Virus record (IMG/VR): IMGVR_UViG_3300036401_000032
Location: 1 to 44,355 of that record
Source of the DNA: a virus
Reading direction: 5' to 3' (one strand)
DNA length: 44,355 bases
In this document: one piece after another, positions 21,457-30,957 of the stretch
How positions within the stretch are numbered: the stretch's first letter is position 1
Layout of the letters: each line of letters starts with the position of its first letter
Translations under genes and position numbers: made by a program
The notes under the pieces: model-generated
What the model was told of the DNA's origin: nothing
Seen by the model: only the letters and a program-made list of their open reading frames with translations
Databases searched by the model: none

Positions 21457-23926
21457 CGAGCTAGAGTCTCAAGTCCGAGCACTTGCCGACACGCAGGGAC
21501 TTGAAATTCAATGCCTAAGCAGTGGCCCATTGGACGCGAAGGTAGCGTTCATAAGTAAGGGTCCAGGCGAATCAGAGGCACGTCAAGGTATACCGTTCGT
21601 TGGTAAGTCAGGCCAATTACTGTGGTCCGTCGTTAAACAATACGGTCTTACTCGCGATACCGTATATGTGACGAATGTCATCAAACGACAAATCGCATTC
21701 AGCGACGACGAGAAGTTTAAGATACATCCTGATGAGTTCACCAAGTGGTGTGAGCTAGTCCTATGGGAAGTCGGTCAATTGCCTAACGTCGAAGTTATTG
21801 TGCTGTTCGGCGGTGAGGCACTCGAAGCATTTCTATGCGAAAAGGGTATCGACAAATGGCGTGGGTCTGTTATCGATCTGATCCTCCCCAATAACAAACG
21901 TGGTAAGGCAATCTGTGCAAACAATCCAGCGGATGCACTGCGTACGCCGAAGGTTGAAGTTACATTCATGATGAATTGCAAGCGGATCGAGCAAGTCCTG
22001 ACTAACAAGTTCAAGCCGTATAAGGTTGATGGGATTATCAATCCTACGTATCGTGACGCCTTAAACTTCATCAGCGATTTACAACGCAGCGATAATCCTG
22101 TGGCACTCGATATCGAAGGGCTCAATGATCAGACAGCTTGTATCGGTCTGTCGAATGATCCGCACCGTGCCATGTGTATCAATTGGCGTGATGACTCAGG
22201 CAATCGTTATTCGGTAGGACAAGAGGCTAGCATACTCACAGCGATACAAGACCTGTGTGACTCACACCGGATCGTTGCACAGAATGGTGGGTTTGACTCA
22301 TACTGGTGTTGGTTACGGGACAGAATTCGTATTAGGATTTGGTTCGATACGTTGCTTGCGCATCATACGCTTTATCCTCAGCTTCCGCATAACTTGGGAT
22401 ATCTCACGTCGCAGTACACAACGCATCCGTTCTACAAAGACGAAGGCGATTACTGGAAGGAAGGCGGTGACATAGACGAGTTCTGGAAGTATAACTGCAA
22501 AGATGCAGCGATCACGTATCGTGTCTATGAGCGTGAATACGATGAACTTGAACGGCAAAAGCTCAAGGATTTCTTCTTCGGTCACGTCATGCGAGCACAA
22601 CCGCATTTAGTCGAGGCCACTGTCCATGGTGTAGCAGTCGATCAAACCGTGAAAGAAGTCATAGCTCGTGAAGTTAATCGATATGTTGCCGAGATGGAAA
22701 ATGAATTTCATAGGTTAGTCCACGAGGCAACAGAAGATATGGATTACAATCCCAATCCCGCATCATGGCCGCAGATGAAGGAGTTATTCTTTCGTCGGCT
22801 AAACCTCCAAGGTAAAGGTACGTCAACCGACAAGACCAATCGTAATCACATTCTGCAGAACGCGCACACGCGACCAATAGAAAAGGAGATGTTAAGTGCG
22901 CTCGACGCATGGAAAAAAGAAGACAAGTTCCGGTCAACCTATGCTACGTCGAAGGAGTCGAAAGACGGCAGATTTAGATGCGAATATAAACAGTATGGAG
23001 TTAGCAATGCACCAGGTCGGCTGTCTTCTAGCGAGCTTATTAATGGAGAGGGAGGAAATATGCAGAACCAGCCCGTTAGAGCCAGAGGCTTCTTTGTTTC
23101 TGATCCGGGCACTGTCCTCATATATTTCGATCTGGCGCAAGCTGAAGCGCAAGTTGTTGGTTTTAGAGCGGACATTATGAAGTGGAAAGAGCAATTCGCA
23201 CAAGCAAAAAAGGATGGAATCTATGACTGTCACCGAGCCCTCGCTGCCGAGATGTTCAAGGTTCCGTATGATTCTGTTCCTGTTAAGGATTGGGATGAGA
23301 ACAATCATCCAACTATTCGGTACGTCGCAAAACGTTGTCGTCACGGTCTCAATTACCGAATGGAACGGTTTCGACTCGCAGAAGTCACTGAACTACCATA
23401 TCACCAAGCAGCAAGAGCATTTCAGTTGTACCATCGAACAACACCAGAGCTAGTCCCGTGGTGGGACCGTGAGTCATACGAGTTCAAGAAGACACGGACG
23501 ATGTACAACGCGTTGGGGCGACGGTTCCGCGTGCTACAACGAATGGATGAAGAGGTAATGAAGTCCGTAATAGCGTTCTATCCGCAGAGTACAATCGGCG
23601 ATAAAGTTGTGCAGACTTGGTACATGAGTGAAGAAGACGACGAGTGGCCCAAGGGTTATGCTCGAATTGCCATCAACGTGCATGACAATCTTGTCGGTAT
23701 CGTCGAGCCTGCGTATGCTAAAACTGCATTGAAGGTGTTAAAGAAGCACGCCGAGAGCCCTATCTGGATACAAGATGTGCATATGCGCAGGCTACCAGAG
23801 CCATTGTCAATTGCAGCAGAGTTGAAGATGTCGTATCCGACTATCTGGGATGATAAGCTACATAAATTCATTGAAGATAAGAAAGGCTTGCACAGATGGT
23901 CGAACATGCAAGTCGTGAAGTTGTAG
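21431..23926 (+). CDS. UDG-exonuclease-family A DNA polymerase fusion
   Basis: This 831-residue replicative polymerase carries an N-terminal uracil-DNA-glycosylase-like domain (about 1-190: KGPGESEARQGIPFVGKSG, then VYVTNVIK). A 3'-5' exonuclease follows, with DIE near residue 227 (ALDIEGLND), AQNGGFDSYW and CKDAAITY. The palm has motif A FDLAQAEAQ (Asp567), motif B RYVAKRCRHGLNYRM (630-644) and motif C NVHDN (Asp752). Two points are odd: the usual Glu after the motif C Asp is Asn753, and the position equivalent to Klenow Phe762 is His638. No primase is seen nearby. Two exact palindromes (22255, 22291) lie in the exonuclease part. Confidence 0.9.
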   Translation: MLSRNLTRDELESQVRALADTQGLEIQCLSSGPLDAKVAFISKGPGESEARQGIPFVGKSGQLLWSVVKQYGLTRDTVYVTNVIKRQIAFSDDEKFKIHPDEFTKWCELVLWEVGQLPNVEVIVLFGGEALEAFLCEKGIDKWRGSVIDLILPNNKRGKAICANNPADALRTPKVEVTFMMNCKRIEQVLTNKFKPYKVDGIINPTYRDALNFISDLQRSDNPVALDIEGLNDQTACIGLSNDPHRAMCINWRDDSGNRYSVGQEASILTAIQDLCDSHRIVAQNGGFDSYWCWLRDRIRIRIWFDTLLAHHTLYPQLPHNLGYLTSQYTTHPFYKDEGDYWKEGGDIDEFWKYNCKDAAITYRVYEREYDELERQKLKDFFFGHVMRAQPHLVEATVHGVAVDQTVKEVIAREVNRYVAEMENEFHRLVHEATEDMDYNPNPASWPQMKELFFRRLNLQGKGTSTDKTNRNHILQNAHTRPIEKEMLSALDAWKKEDKFRSTYATSKESKDGRFRCEYKQYGVSNAPGRLSSSELINGEGGNMQNQPVRARGFFVSDPGTVLIYFDLAQAEAQVVGFRADIMKWKEQFAQAKKDGIYDCHRALAAEMFKVPYDSVPVKDWDENNHPTIRYVAKRCRHGLNYRMERFRLAEVTELPYHQAARAFQLYHRTTPELVPWWDRESYEFKKTRTMYNALGRRFRVLQRMDEEVMKSVIAFYPQSTIGDKVVQTWYMSEEDDEWPKGYARIAINVHDNLVGIVEPAYAKTALKVLKKHAESPIWIQDVHMRRLPEPLSIAAELKMSYPTIWDDKLHKFIEDKKGLHRWSNMQVVKL

Positions 23927-23935
23927 GAGCCCACG

Positions 23936-24187
23936 ATGGACTGGCAGGCAAAACTGACAGAATGGCTCATCAACGCAGGTACTGTAGGTAGACGGCAGAG
24001 CGAATTGATTTCACGAGTGAGCACTAAGGTCGATGACCGTGAAGTGCTATCGTTTCTCAATTCGCTACTGGCCGAGGGCAAGGTGCAAAAGTTCATCTTG
24101 CCGGGAGGCGTTATTCAGTGGCGAGCTACTACAAAGATACTGCCACCGAAAGTAGAGAAGCCAAAGGTAGATAAGTCCCTCAACTAG
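23936..24187 (+). CDS. Small winged-helix-like protein
   Basis: This 83-residue protein starts MDWQAKLTEWLINAG behind GTAGGAGCC. Its layout is helix, RRQSELISRV, DDREVLSFLNSLL and then a beta hairpin VQKFILPGGVIQWRA, typical of a winged helix-turn-helix DNA-binding fold. It is the last gene of the rightward arm and may regulate transcription. Its TAG overlaps palindrome 24187-24199. Confidence 0.62.
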   Translation: MDWQAKLTEWLINAGTVGRRQSELISRVSTKVDDREVLSFLNSLLAEGKVQKFILPGGVIQWRATTKILPPKVEKPKVDKSLN

Positions 24188-24199
24188 TTTGAGTCAAAC
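24187..24199. promoter_or_regulatory. 13-bp palindrome forming the whole convergent junction
   Basis: GTTTGAGTCAAAC is the entire space between the TAG of the rightward arm and the TGA of the leftward operon, with no other terminator. Its arms would give a 7-bp stem at most. Confidence 0.85.
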
Positions 24200-27100
24200 T
24201 CACGGCGTAGGCACTTGTAAACTCGAATGCCAAGGCTTATGCGGATCGAGGTCTTGCAACTTAATGGGTTGTCCCATGCGCCGTGAGTAATCAGCTTCGA
24301 TCTTGTCGATATTGTTGTTAATCGTTCGGGCGACGTTCTGGCGATATCCCTCCAAGTAGTTCCTTACGTCTATACGATTAGTAGTGTCAACACCGTGCCG
24401 TTGCAAGAACGACATCATCTGCGGACGCTGTTGTAGTTGTTGTTGCCATGTAGGATCGTTAGCTGAATCGTTGTGTCGCATTGTTTGTATCTGTTGTGTG
24501 GAATCTTTCCAGAAGTCCAACAACGTTTTGTATCCCTGGACCGTATCCTTACGCGTACGGTTAAGTAAGTCTTTTGCGAACATCTTATACAATTCGTTCT
24601 TAGGCTCAGGTTGACTCAAACCTGCAATGTCACGTGGTAGACGCTCAAGTCCCTGTTGCCGTGCCATCTGTTCGCCAGCTTTACTTAAAGGTTTCTCTCG
24701 ACCGATTTGACGCTCGCCAGTCGTACCATACTTCGCGGCGTATTCAACCAATCCATCGAGTACCTTCTTACGTTCGAACATCTTCTCCGATTCTCGCGTC
24801 ATACCAGACGCGATGTTACGTTGATCGGCTATGTTTGATGCTAGCCCCGTTCCTAGCATTTGTCTTGTACCTGCTCCCATAGCGTTCTTGGCCATTTCCC
24901 AAGATGTTCCCCATGGATCGTCTTCACTGCGAGGGGTGTGAGCGGCAGCACTGTAAGCTTTAGTCATCGCTGCTACAAACCCTGGGTTCAGTGCATACAA
25001 CGTACGCTGCAATTTTTCGGGCAGAGTTGAGTTTTGATCCTTGGCATACAGTGGGTCTCTGCGTGCATACGAACCGGCACCAGCCAAGTTGCCAAGTCCC
25101 GCCGCCTCTGTGAGGGGTGATAGAAAACCTCCGATGTTTGATGGTGGTGCAACACCTCCTGCTTCGTACGCGGCACTCAGTACAGGCGGTATCTGCGGCA
25201 ACATTGCAACATCCATAAACGCATGTGCTGCGTGCCCAAAATCTTCTCGAAGGGACGAGCGTACATGCTGTTGATCGCCAAACATATGATGCATCGCAGC
25301 CCATACTATCATTTTATGAAGCACGTCTTCTTGTGGAATGGGCCATTGGTAACCGTCTTCGACCGGAGCGCCGGGCTTCGCAAAGTAAATAGTTGTAGCC
25401 TCTCTTGTTGGGTTTTGTCCATTCGTTGCATGGTCGATATACGACTTGCCATTAGGGTCTTTGCCCATCCACATATTATAAAGATACGAAGCAGCCGTAA
25501 GCTTCATAGGTGTTATGTGCTTTACATACGTGAACGGATTAATCAGCGAGGATGGATTGGACAGACGGTTTTTCCAACCTTGTTGTGTCATGCCTCCGAA
25601 CGGAAGTTTTCTGTTGGCTTCATTTGCCATTTGATATGCAGTTAAGAACGGTCGTGCAGCTTGTCGTCCAGCATAGTTAATCGCTCCGCCGATACCAGGT
25701 TCGCGTGGTCCAGGATCGAATCTTTCGCGTGCGCCACTTGGCATGAAAGCACGTCCACCAGTTCGAGGGTTACCTGATAATTCATTCGATTCGTGAACCA
25801 ATTGTTCTAGCGGTGCTCGGCCTAGATTTCCTTCAACATATGCGAAGTGCGCAGCATTGCGACCCGCTTCCAGTGTATGCTTGAAAGCATTTAGAATAGG
25901 TGCAGCCCTACGTACCAGAGCGGAGTTTGCTCCCGGCATCACGCTGCCCATACCTCGAGCATTTTCCATAGCAGACTCAGCTTGAGTCATACGGCTTCCA
26001 GAAACGCCTCCCATGTGTTGTGTTCGAGCATATGTAGTGTTGGCGTGCCATCGCACCATTGCGCGTGCCATAGCTTCGGCGACTGGACGAATCGCTTGGC
26101 CACCATAGGTTCGACCGAACCATCCGTTACCGCCATGGAGAATAGCTTGTGCTATGTAATCTGTAAGCTGTGGAATTAATTGTGAGGGTATGGCGTGGAT
26201 CACACTTCCACGTCCGAGGGGAATACGTGCATTTTGTCCACTAACCAACGTCCATGCTTTCGGGAGGTTCAGTAGCCCTGGCGCCTGACGGCCTAGTGGA
26301 TTTGCACCCGTTAGTGCTTGCATCTTGCCTCTAAATCCTGGGGCTCTGCCAGCTTGTCCCACTGTAGTTTGCATGATCGACCAGTTACGCAGCATGTCAG
26401 TCGTTGGTCCGAATACTGGATTGAAATAACCAGTTGTGCCTTGCCTGTAACCGTTCGCCAACGTGTTCCATGCACGCGAGAACCAACCACCTTTCCCATA
26501 AGGATCGTGGTTAAGCCAATCAGCAACATTACGATTCTCGGCTACGTAATGCTCCATTACGCCGTCGCGTCTGAAACTAACTTGGTTAGGTCTTGCGTCA
26601 GGATTCAATGTGAAGTGCTCAGGATCAACATGTCGTAAGATGATACGCCCGTTAGGCGTTCGAAGCAAAGCGTCGGCAGCTTCACGACTAGCCTGATTGC
26701 TAAGTGCTGCACGTACATTGGCAGAAGTCACGTCCTCGGCATTTCTGAATATGTTTCCGCGAACTGCTTCTGTGTTAGCGTCTGCACGATTTGCTTCGTA
26801 GATACGCTCGGCACCAGATACACGTTTGCTCCATGGTACTTCGTTCGGATGGTTCATGTTCAAATCGGCATGTTCTTGTCCCGTGATCATTCCCATTTCG
26901 TGCTGGAAGCGTCGAGTTTCTTCTACATGCTCCCTGAACGCATCACGTAACGATACTAGTCCAGGATCGGTATGTTCCATGTTTCGTACTAAGTTCTGAG
27001 CGTCGGCCATCGTCAAGCCTCGCACGCGTACAGGTCCAGCTTGTGGTGTAGCACGTCCCGCAACAGTACCAGGATTGTTAGTCACGTGGCGAATGTCATC

Positions 27101-30094
27101 GATGGTATCCATTGCGTGCATGTAATCTTGGAATGTAGGATGATTCTGAGCGGCACGCTCGATTTCAGGGAACGACATACGGGTACTGTAAGTTATATTA
27201 GGCAGGTGCGTCTCACCTTTCAAAGCTGCATTCGTAGCATGTTGCTGTGCTGTCGCACCAGTGCTCACGTCGTTGGTCACGCGTATGCGATCCAGTTCCG
27301 CTGGGTTGACACCAGCACGGCCCATGAATCGTTCTAAGGCCGCGTTTGCGTCATCGCTTCTACGGGCAAAGTCGATAGCACTAGGACGCACAGCGTATCC
27401 AGGAACAGGTGCAGGCGCAGGCGGGAGCCATCCGCGTCCACCAGGTGGTGGAGTTTGAGTCATACCGACAGGAGGCGTAGGCGGCATAGGGGACGCAGGC
27501 GGCGTAGGAGGCGTAGGAGGCGCGGGCGGTGTTGCACGAACGCCTCCCGGAGAACGTACGGGTGGTGCTTGAGGCGGTGCGACAGGCAACGGAGGCATAC
27601 CGACAGGTGGTGTTGTCAATGGTGTATGGCCTACCTGGGCAGTCGGCAATGGAGGCATTCCTGCGGGAAGTGCCGTTAACGGCAATCCTTGGCCTACGCC
27701 AGGCAATGCCCTAGACGCAGGTGCAACTTTACCTAAAAGTTCTTCCCTAAGACGTTGCTCAAACTGTTCGGCCCATCTCGTACGTTCAGTAGGTGGTCCG
27801 GCTGCACCGCCCCGTCGCCAATCTCTGTATTGAGTTTCCATCTCCGGAGTGAATTCTATCTTAGGTGCGCCCGGCAACGGAGGCATCCCATGAGGTATTT
27901 CAGTTATCGGCTTCGCGAACCGACCGCCTACAATCCGTGGAGGAAGTTGGCGCATCATTCCTATCAATCCTGCGCCACCAGCCAAATGACCAGGGGCAGG
28001 CAATTCCTCAGGGTGCGTAAGGATTTGTTTAACGTTGCTTGCAGCTTCCTCTCCGAATCGCTTACTCCATCCAGCGAACGGTGTGTCGCTTTGAAGGTGT
28101 GGTCCATGCCCTGGGTAGAGTTTCACTCCACCTGTATAGGGAGCTTCACCTTCGGCAAGGTCTGGCGCAGGATATTCTACAGGCTCTTGCGTCATTGCCT
28201 CGGGGGTTAACGCAAAGCCTTTACTAGCGCCGACCATAGGACCGGACAAAGCAACATCGGCAGCGGAAATTGTCTGCGGTAGCCCATTAGCTCCAACAAC
28301 AACATGCTTCACACTATGCGCATCGGGATGCAGCGGAATATGTCCCTGCGGTATCTCGCTGAATTGAGGTATTTCAGGAAACCCAAATTCAGGAGCTTTC
28401 GGAGGCGCTTCTTCTTTACTCTTGGTCAGGAGAGATTTCAATTCCTCGATGAGCGGTTCCGTCGGCGACGCTTGTGGAGTCTCCGGAACGACTGCGTATT
28501 GCTGTTTTTCAGTACCTTTCGGCTTCGCAGGCTCTGCTGTCTCTTTCAAAGATTCAAGCAATGCGGCTATGTCTGGTTGTTCCTGTCCTGCTTGTGCCGT
28601 TTCAGCTTCGGTCGCCGGTATAGCTACGTCTGGCGCAGCCGGAGAAGGTTTGGAAACTGTTAATGTTAATCGCTTTTTGCCATCGGACCCTGTAACATAC
28701 TCGGCGGTGTGAGGCTCAGCCATACCTTCGCCGGTCCTGCCGACTCTACCGCCGACGCCAACGTTGGCACCTACAGAACCGGCCATGCGAATGTGTGCAG
28801 GGTCTTGCTGAAACGCCTTTCCAGTTAAGAATGATAAGCCATATTCGCCTGCGTGCCTATGCAGATAATCGAGTACTGGCCCACGTTGGATATCTGCACT
28901 GACACCAGATTGGTGACCGCTACTACCGGGAGGGGCAGCAAGTCCACCCTGATTGTTGGGATTGGGATAGTAAACTTTCCCTCCCCATGCCACAGGTCGT
29001 TTAATGTAATCAGCACGATACTGTGCTTGTGTTTCAGGTGTGCGATACAAATCGCGGATTACGGCACGCTGTCCGGTTGCGCTCTCGGCAGCTTGAATGG
29101 CACGAGATAGTCTATTAGCAAATTCAGGATGAAGACCTTGAGTTATTAAGTTGCGGCCTCTACTCGAAAGGAAACCAAATGATTCGACGGCACCAGCTAG
29201 ACCCTGACCTTGACTTACAGTTTGACTCACACCAGGCGTAGGTGTTGCCTTCGGTGATTGCCATACATCAGGCAAATCGGTTTCACGCGGTGGCCATTCG
29301 TCGCCAGAAGCAATAGGCGCAGTTGGTGCGAAGCGTTGTTCCTGACCACGACCTTCTGGTATTGGTGGAGATATAGCTTCTGGATCACGTTCCTCCCACC
29401 AGTTTGGTGTCGTAGTTGATCTGGGAGTCAGTATCTCTATGTTTGGCTGAGCGTTACCAGCAAACCTTGGCAAGTTGAGTCGTCGTCCTTCCTCATTGAA
29501 ATACGACTCCATTGTGCCATCAGCTAAACGTATCTGAAAGCCTGGTTGGCCAGAGCTAAATTGTCTCCCTGCTAAACCACCAGAAGCATTACCAGTTATT
29601 GGTCCGACACCATACCGCGACGATAGGTCAGAGCCGTGCAAAACCGCATCGAGTACGTCCCGCTTGAACTTTTCTACGTCTGCCTGCGTGATGGGAACAT
29701 ACGTTGTACCTGGATAATAACCACGCTGGCCATACGTAGGCTTGTCCCATAAAGCCTGTTCGAGCGAGTGTCCTCGATGCTGCGCTCTGTTGAATGCACT
29801 TTCGGCTTGAATAATCTGCGCCTCAAGCGACGATTTAGGATTAACTTCACCGTGAACCATACTGGTTAGTCTATTGACCAACGCAGGATTGTTGTTGATT
29901 TCGTCAATAAACTGCCGACGGTCAATGCCACCAGGTACAATTCGTGCAGGATCAATCGGCACCACCCCAGGTATGACTGGGGCGGTTGCCGATGTATCGG
30001 AAGTATCCTTCCACGGGTCTCTACTTGGGACTTCGTCCGTAGTGATATCAGGAGTTTCGGTCTCTTGCGTCAGGTCTTCTTCGTCGTCGGCCAT
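24200..30094 (-). CDS. Giant virion protein with SleB-like and M15 peptidase domains
   Basis: This 1964-residue protein is probably packed in the capsid and ejected to breach the cell wall. Residues about 55-160 resemble a SleB-type cell-wall hydrolase (MVHGEV with Glu83, AFNR at 100-103). Residues about 320-440 are a VanY/M15 peptidase with zinc ligands His394 and Asp401 (SSGHQSGVSAD) and His434 (DPAHIRM). A Pro-rich spacer (about 800-900) leads to a large helical C-terminal region resembling large polyvalent phage proteins. Like T7 gp16 it is the last late gene. Palindrome copies lie at 27453 and 29220, with near-copies at 24609 and 25980. It starts 15 bases past the palindrome at 30109. 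Confidence 0.85.
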   Translation of the reverse strand: MADDEEDLTQETETPDITTDEVPSRDPWKDTSDTSATAPVIPGVVPIDPARIVPGGIDRRQFIDEINNNPALVNRLTSMVHGEVNPKSSLEAQIIQAESAFNRAQHRGHSLEQALWDKPTYGQRGYYPGTTYVPITQADVEKFKRDVLDAVLHGSDLSSRYGVGPITGNASGGLAGRQFSSGQPGFQIRLADGTMESYFNEEGRRLNLPRFAGNAQPNIEILTPRSTTTPNWWEERDPEAISPPIPEGRGQEQRFAPTAPIASGDEWPPRETDLPDVWQSPKATPTPGVSQTVSQGQGLAGAVESFGFLSSRGRNLITQGLHPEFANRLSRAIQAAESATGQRAVIRDLYRTPETQAQYRADYIKRPVAWGGKVYYPNPNNQGGLAAPPGSSGHQSGVSADIQRGPVLDYLHRHAGEYGLSFLTGKAFQQDPAHIRMAGSVGANVGVGGRVGRTGEGMAEPHTAEYVTGSDGKKRLTLTVSKPSPAAPDVAIPATEAETAQAGQEQPDIAALLESLKETAEPAKPKGTEKQQYAVVPETPQASPTEPLIEELKSLLTKSKEEAPPKAPEFGFPEIPQFSEIPQGHIPLHPDAHSVKHVVVGANGLPQTISAADVALSGPMVGASKGFALTPEAMTQEPVEYPAPDLAEGEAPYTGGVKLYPGHGPHLQSDTPFAGWSKRFGEEAASNVKQILTHPEELPAPGHLAGGAGLIGMMRQLPPRIVGGRFAKPITEIPHGMPPLPGAPKIEFTPEMETQYRDWRRGGAAGPPTERTRWAEQFEQRLREELLGKVAPASRALPGVGQGLPLTALPAGMPPLPTAQVGHTPLTTPPVGMPPLPVAPPQAPPVRSPGGVRATPPAPPTPPTPPASPMPPTPPVGMTQTPPPGGRGWLPPAPAPVPGYAVRPSAIDFARRSDDANAALERFMGRAGVNPAELDRIRVTNDVSTGATAQQHATNAALKGETHLPNITYSTRMSFPEIERAAQNHPTFQDYMHAMDTIDDIRHVTNNPGTVAGRATPQAGPVRVRGLTMADAQNLVRNMEHTDPGLVSLRDAFREHVEETRRFQHEMGMITGQEHADLNMNHPNEVPWSKRVSGAERIYEANRADANTEAVRGNIFRNAEDVTSANVRAALSNQASREAADALLRTPNGRIILRHVDPEHFTLNPDARPNQVSFRRDGVMEHYVAENRNVADWLNHDPYGKGGWFSRAWNTLANGYRQGTTGYFNPVFGPTTDMLRNWSIMQTTVGQAGRAPGFRGKMQALTGANPLGRQAPGLLNLPKAWTLVSGQNARIPLGRGSVIHAIPSQLIPQLTDYIAQAILHGGNGWFGRTYGGQAIRPVAEAMARAMVRWHANTTYARTQHMGGVSGSRMTQAESAMENARGMGSVMPGANSALVRRAAPILNAFKHTLEAGRNAAHFAYVEGNLGRAPLEQLVHESNELSGNPRTGGRAFMPSGARERFDPGPREPGIGGAINYAGRQAARPFLTAYQMANEANRKLPFGGMTQQGWKNRLSNPSSLINPFTYVKHITPMKLTAASYLYNMWMGKDPNGKSYIDHATNGQNPTREATTIYFAKPGAPVEDGYQWPIPQEDVLHKMIVWAAMHHMFGDQQHVRSSLREDFGHAAHAFMDVAMLPQIPPVLSAAYEAGGVAPPSNIGGFLSPLTEAAGLGNLAGAGSYARRDPLYAKDQNSTLPEKLQRTLYALNPGFVAAMTKAYSAAAHTPRSEDDPWGTSWEMAKNAMGAGTRQMLGTGLASNIADQRNIASGMTRESEKMFERKKVLDGLVEYAAKYGTTGERQIGREKPLSKAGEQMARQQGLERLPRDIAGLSQPEPKNELYKMFAKDLLNRTRKDTVQGYKTLLDFWKDSTQQIQTMRHNDSANDPTWQQQLQQRPQMMSFLQRHGVDTTNRIDVRNYLEGYRQNVARTINNNIDKIEADYSRRMGQPIKLQDLDPHKPWHSSLQVPTP

Positions 30095-30120
30095 TGACGA
30101 ATCTCCTGGTTTGAGTCAAA

Positions 30121-30474
30121 CTAGTAAGCTTTGCCACCACCCATGTTTTTCTGAGCTTCGGCTAGCTCTTCTTCGGTGGATTGCCCAGGCTCGCCTTCTT
30201 CTTCATCAGCACCGCCTGGCATTGGCATACCTTGTGGCATTCCCTGTGGAGGCATAGGCATACCTTGAGGCATCCCAGGAGGCATTTGTCCACCACCCAT
30301 AGGCATCCCTCTGCCACCACCACCACCCATGCCACCACCCTGGCCTCCCATCATTTGCTGTAAAATCATAGGTACAAGCTGTGGGTTAGCCTGTATCTGC
30401 TGTATTGCGAATTGAACAGCCTGTGGAGGCAGTCCCATTTGTGTTAGGATTTGCATGATCATTTGAGGGTTCAT
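30121..30474 (-). CDS. Gly/Met/Pro-rich low-complexity protein
   Basis: This 117-residue protein has a helical N-terminus (MNPQMIMQILTQMGLPPQ) with PQL/PQM repeats. A Gly-Met-Pro-rich tract (about 44-88) repeats GMPMP, and an acidic end contains EEEGEPGQSTEEELAEAQ. It overlaps the next gene upstream by four bases (ATGA). It is likely a virion accessory. The TAG shares its G with the palindrome at 30109-30121. Confidence 0.65.
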   Translation of the reverse strand: MNPQMIMQILTQMGLPPQAVQFAIQQIQANPQLVPMILQQMMGGQGGGMGGGGGRGMPMGGGQMPPGMPQGMPMPPQGMPQGMPMPGGADEEEGEPGQSTEEELAEAQKNMGGGKAY

Positions 30475-30695
30475 TTCTTGTCCTCCTTCTTATCAGCCGT
30501 TGCAGCTTTGACTGCCCACATCGCAGCCTCTTCGTAAGCAGTCTGTGCCAGTGCGGCCAGTCGTGGATCGAGATGTTTAAGTTCCTCGCATATGTCGATA
30601 AGATCAGCTGTGTAGCGTTTGATCTTATCGACTACGTTATCCTTGCTAGGGTTGAACGACTCACGAACGCGCTGCGCCCCAAGACTACCTGTCAT
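30471..30695 (-). CDS. Acb2/Tad1 hairpin-domain-like small protein
   Basis: This 74-residue, two-helix protein has RVRESFNPSKDNVVDKIKR, TADLIDICEEL and a final AQTAYEEAAMWAVKAAT. The NPS...VD.IK...A.LID...DPR...AQT..E.AAMWAVKAAT pattern matches the small phage family I know as the Acb2/Tad1 hairpin domain (DUF7681). Characterised relatives, Acb2 (anti-CBASS) and Tad1 (anti-Thoeris), bind immune signalling nucleotides as sponges. This protein may do the same, but its place in the virion operon is unusual for a counter-defence gene, so a structural role remains possible. It overlaps both neighbours by four bases. Confidence 0.65.
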   Translation of the reverse strand: MTGSLGAQRVRESFNPSKDNVVDKIKRYTADLIDICEELKHLDPRLAALAQTAYEEAAMWAVKAATADKKEDKK

Positions 30696-30919
30696 TTGTT
30701 CCTCCTTAGTGCTGCCTGAATAACATCGTCAACGCTACGTGACGACTTGTGTGAAGCTAACTTGGTTAGTTCTGGATGCCCTTCATGTACGTACTCTGGC
30801 AAGCCAGTAATGCCATGGCTCTTGCTAATGAAATCTGCGCCAACCTTCGGACTGACATCGGTTTTGCCAGCTTGGGTAGCGTACATAAAACGCCGCTGTG
30901 CATTACTGACGACAGGCAT
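30692..30919 (-). CDS. Small conserved phage protein (AQRRFMY type)
   Basis: This 75-residue basic protein starts MPVVSNAQRRFMYATQAGKT, and includes GADFISKSHGITGLPE. Related short proteins, with AQRRFMHA and a GLPE/DLPE segment, occur widely in podoviruses near head genes; their function is not known to me. It is translationally coupled to the following hairpin-domain gene (ATGA overlap), which suggests a joint role. The ribosome site is TAGGAGG. Palindrome 30935-30947 lies upstream. Confidence 0.72.
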   Translation of the reverse strand: MPVVSNAQRRFMYATQAGKTDVSPKVGADFISKSHGITGLPEYVHEGHPELTKLASHKSSRSVDDVIQAALRRNK

Positions 30920-30957
30920 TGTTACCTCCTACTAGTTTGACTCAAACCAAAGCCAAA

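Noticed and set aside
27455-27679. 74-residue Arg-rich plus-strand frame
   Set aside because: Antisense to the Pro-rich spacer of the giant virion protein.
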